A stretch of 8,401 nucleotides of DNA from JBFGFG01 sp041627475 (GTDB taxonomy: Bacteria; Actinomycetota; Nitriliruptoria; Nitriliruptorales; Nitriliruptoraceae): the NCBI GenBank assembly GCA_041627475.1, contig JBFKQZ010000136.1:1-8401 (forward strand). Reading direction: 5' to 3'. The position numbers and the translations under genes were made by a program. The stretch's first letter is position 1. Each line of letters begins with the position of its first letter. Below the pieces are notes generated by a model. It worked only from the letters and a program-made list of their open reading frames with translations. It was not told the DNA's origin and did not search any database. Of this stretch, positions 6,511-8,401 are shown piece by piece.

Positions 6511-7587
6511 TCAGCCGAGGTCGAGGGTGGGTTGCGTCGCGTCGGCGAGCCCACTGGCCGCGACGCCGACGAGCCGGACCGGGACGCCGTCCAGCGCCTC
6601 GTGCGCGGCACGGGCCAGGTCCTGCGCCGCCGGCACCAGCACGTCGGGGTCGTCCGTCGGCGCCGCCAACGTCCGCGATCGCCGCAGGTCGTCGAAGGAC
6701 GACGACCGCAGCTTGACCGTCACGGTGCGGGCCCCACCGCCCCGACCGCGCAGCCCGTCGACGACCTCGTGCGCGAGCTCGCCGGCCAGGGCGGCGACCG
6801 CAGCCGTGGTCGTGAGGTCGTCGGCCAGGGTCCGCTCGGTCGACAGCTGCTTGCGCTCGGCGGCGGGCCCCGGCCGCCGGGGGTCGTCGTTTGCGGCGAG
6901 CGCGAGCAGCGAGGTCGCAGCGGCGGTGCCGAGCAGGCGTTCGAGGCGGCCGCGGTCGGCGCCGGCGAGCTCACCGATGGTCACGAGCTCCTCGTCCGCC
7001 AGCGTCGCGGCCGTCACCGGCCCGACGCCGGGCAGGGCCCGCACCGGCTGCGTGGCCATCCACGCCCGCTCGGCAGCGTGACTGCCCAGCCACGCCTGGC
7101 TGCCGGGGCCCCGCGCCGCCTTGGTCCAGGTCGAGAGCATCTTCGCGCAGACCATCGTGGTCGCCGCACCGACCGAGACGGTGATGCCGACCGCACGCCG
7201 GACGTCCTCGCGGATCCGCCGTGCGACCCGCGCCGGGTGCTCGTCCCCCGCCAGCGCCAGCCACGCCTCGTCGATCGACAGGGGCTCGACCACCTCGGCG
7301 TGCTGCTCGAACACCGCGAACATCGCGCGCGACACCTCCTGGTAGCGCTCGAACCGGGGGGTGACCACCACGTGGTGGGGGCCACACAGGCGGCGCGCCG
7401 AACCCATGGGCATCGCCGACCGCGCACCGAGCCGCTTCGCCTCCGTGCTGGCCGACGCCACGACGCCACGGCCGCCGGTGCCGCCGACGAGGACGGGCAG
7501 CCCGTGCAGGCGCGGGTTGTCGAGCTGCTCGACCGAGGCGAAGAAGGCATCCGCGTCGACGTGCAGCACGACGCCGGGCGTGGTCAC
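6511..7587 (-). CDS. dinB: DNA polymerase IV (Y-family translesion polymerase), divergent
   Basis: This 358-residue Y-family polymerase copies past damaged bases with low fidelity. The palm has VDADAFFASVEQ (10-21) with metal ligand Asp11 and steric-gate Phe16, and SIDEA (104-108) with Asp106 and Glu107, so catalysis should be intact. The thumb contains a helix-hairpin-helix-like LPGVGPVTAATL stretch (about 184-195), and the little-finger domain follows (about 235-345). The tail QPTLDLG resembles a degenerate sliding-clamp binding motif. The usual SYEAR nucleotide-binding motif is STEAK (47-51), replacing both Tyr and Arg, and the usual NK before the AK helix reads TT, so this is a divergent member. 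The GTG at 7587 was chosen because it overlaps the DUF952 TGA (GTGA) and places the palm motif at the usual distance; a start at 7617 would add ten poorly conserved residues. No LexA-type box was seen, and the ribosome site is poor, which favours coupling to DUF952. Confidence 0.92.
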   Translation of the reverse strand: MTTPGVVLHVDADAFFASVEQLDNPRLHGLPVLVGGTGGRGVVASASTEAKRLGARSAMPMGSARRLCGPHHVVVTPRFERYQEVSRAMFAVFEQHAEVVEPLSIDEAWLALAGDEHPARVARRIREDVRRAVGITVSVGAATTMVCAKMLSTWTKAARGPGSQAWLGSHAAERAWMATQPVRALPGVGPVTAATLADEELVTIGELAGADRGRLERLLGTAAATSLLALAANDDPRRPGPAAERKQLSTERTLADDLTTTAAVAALAGELAHEVVDGLRGRGGGARTVTVKLRSSSFDDLRRSRTLAAPTDDPDVLVPAAQDLARAAHEALDGVPVRLVGVAASGLADATQPTLDLG

Positions 7588-7940
7588 GGCAGCGGCTCGA
7601 GCTCCGGTCGCGACCACCGCCCCCCACGCCCAGGTGGGTACGGCCGGACCTCGACGATCGCCTCCCGCGGGATCGCGCCGTACACGTGCGGGAACTCCTG
7701 CCCGATCCCGTAGGTGTCCTCCCAGCGCAGCTCGACCGCACCGAGCCGGCGCGGGTCGAGCACGAGCAGCAGCAGGTCGGCCGTCCCCGCGAAGAACAGT
7801 CGTGCCGTGCCGGCCACCTGCGCAGGCGTGGAGCAGTGGACGAAGCCCTCGCTCTCGAGCGACGGCGGCGCGTACGGCACGGTCGCCGCGGCGTCGAAGT
7901 CGGCGGCCGGGACGAGGTGCAGGAGCGGTTCGGTGGTCAC
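7584..7940 (-). CDS. DUF952 family protein
   Basis: This small protein of 118 residues belongs to DUF952 (COG3502), whose biochemical role is not known to me. Family landmarks are LLHLVPAADF (6-15), EGFVHCST (31-38), VAGTARLFF (42-50), LLLLVLDPRRLG (56-67), RWE (72-74) and FPHVYGAIP (83-91), spanning the usual domain of about 95 residues. The conserved GFxHxST is reminiscent of NAD-binding motifs in ADP-ribosyltransferase-like folds, and I recall the family being placed there, but activity is unproven. The GTG start at 7940 directly precedes the domain; no good ribosome site is seen. It begins 19 bases after the stop of the kinase/receiver gene, and its TGA overlaps the GTG of dinB. The longer open frame upstream is rejected because it would overlap the receiver-like gene out of frame and add non-family sequence. 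Confidence 0.87.
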   Translation of the reverse strand: MTTEPLLHLVPAADFDAAATVPYAPPSLESEGFVHCSTPAQVAGTARLFFAGTADLLLLVLDPRRLGAVELRWEDTYGIGQEFPHVYGAIPREAIVEVRPYPPGRGGRWSRPELEPLP

Positions 7941-7959
7941 GCCGGCGACGGTAGGCCGC

Positions 7960-8401
7960 TCAGACCCCGGTGCCCAGCAGGCCGCCGACCAGCCGGTCGT
8001 CGTCCATGTGCAGGTCGACGGCGCGCACGGCACCCGCGCCCCGGGCCGTCGTGTCGTCGTCGGCGCCGGCGTCGAGCAGCAGGACGATGCGTGCGTCGCG
8101 GTGCGCCCGGGCGATCTCGACCACGCCGTCGTGGTCGCCGCGCCCTCCGGCCAGTGCCTCGGCGACCAGGACCACGTCGGGCCGGGTGTCGCGCGCCGCG
8201 ACCACGGCGTCCGCGACCGAGGTGACGGCACCGACCAGGCGCAGCGAGCTGCGGTGGCCGAGCCGCTGTGCGAGCTCCTCCGGCGCTACGTCTCCGTCCG
8301 CCACGACGAGGACGCGGGTCGGCACCTGGGCGTCCGCCGCGGCGGGGTCGGGCAGCCACAGCACGAACCGTGCGCCGTCGGGCCACGGCTCGGCCCGCAG
8401 C
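7960..8401 (-). CDS. C-terminal end of a probable sensor kinase fused to a degenerate receiver domain
   Basis: Only the last 147 codons of this gene lie in the window. The frame stays open, with strongly GC-rich third positions, to the right edge. The first visible residues, LRAEPWPDGARFVLWLP, look like the last strand of a histidine-kinase ATPase domain (GxxFxLxLP type). A short linker leads to a receiver-like domain (about 8320-7975) with TRVLVVADGD, the central RPDVVLVAEALAGGRG and ARIVLLLDAG. The fold pattern is good, but the acidic pair, phosphoacceptor Asp (here Ala in VLVAE), Thr/Ser and Lys (here His in DLHM) are all replaced, so phosphotransfer to this domain is unlikely. No output domain follows. 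A GTG at 8364 could start a separate small protein, but the kinase-like upstream residues argue for a fusion. The kinase part is only inferred from about 17 residues. Confidence 0.6.
   Translation of the reverse strand, partial: LRAEPWPDGARFVLWLPDPAAADAQVPTRVLVVADGDVAPEELAQRLGHRSSLRLVGAVTSVADAVVAARDTRPDVVLVAEALAGGRGDHDGVVEIARAHRDARIVLLLDAGADDDTTARGAGAVRAVDLHMDDDRLVGGLLGTGV

Noticed and set aside
4637..7081. Long plus-strand open frame (814 codons)
   Set aside because: It is antisense to copCD and dinB, both backed by clear domain motifs; the translation is repetitive and rich in Arg, Asp and Gln with no recognisable domain.
7365..7378. 14-base perfect palindrome CCACCACGTGGTGG
   Set aside because: It lies inside dinB and is explained by consecutive His-His-Val-Val codons, so an operator role is not supported.
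7588..7617. Earlier dinB start
   Set aside because: It adds ten residues not typical of the family and loses the neat GTGA overlap with DUF952.
6364..7713. Plus-strand open frame of 449 codons opposite dinB
   Set aside because: It is a shadow of the dinB coding frame with biased composition and no motif.
7941..8231. Longer DUF952 frame
   Set aside because: The added part is out of frame with the receiver-like gene it overlaps, is Ser/Thr/Arg/Pro-rich, and has no family similarity.
1..8401. RNA genes, CRISPR repeats, insertion sequences or attachment sites
   Set aside because: No tandem or terminal repeats, tRNA-like cloverleaf or transposase motif was seen on either strand, and nearly the whole window is accounted for by genes.

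Overview
The window is very GC-rich, with almost every third codon position G or C. It reads as a chromosomal segment of an actinobacterium. A mycothiol-type (TIGR03084/maleylpyruvate isomerase-fold) protein, an actinobacterial-style CopC-CopD fusion and frequent GTG starts all fit that. All eight genes lie on the minus strand, so transcription runs from the right edge to the left edge. They are packed tightly: three junctions are 4-base GTGA/ATGA overlaps, and the only larger gap is 99 bases. No RNA genes, insertion sequences, CRISPR arrays or phage genes were seen.

Right block, in order of transcription. A gene cut by the right edge (7960-8401) ends with what looks like the last strand of a histidine-kinase ATPase domain, followed by a receiver-like domain that has lost its phosphorylation residues. 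Then come a DUF952 protein (7584-7940), a Y-family DNA polymerase IV with an unusual nucleotide-binding motif (6511-7587), a CopC-CopD-YtkA-like copper membrane protein (4739-6466), and an unrecognised exported or anchored membrane protein with a His-rich motif (3613-4725). The last two are separated by 13 bases, are probably translationally linked, and look like a copper-handling pair.

Left block. After a 99-base gap holding a candidate hairpin and a candidate promoter, three genes overlap each other by 4 bases. They are a TIGR03084-family protein with a metal-binding His/Glu/His triad (2713-3513), an AtuA/DUF1446 protein (971-2716) and an acyl-CoA dehydrogenase (1-974, cut by the left edge). 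This looks like part of an operon for breaking down branched or isoprenoid-like acyl-CoA compounds, with a thiol-cofactor enzyme of unknown reaction built in. It is the best candidate here for an incompletely described system.

Most calls rest on family motifs recognised by eye. Substrates, the regulatory sites and the functional links between the blocks are inference.
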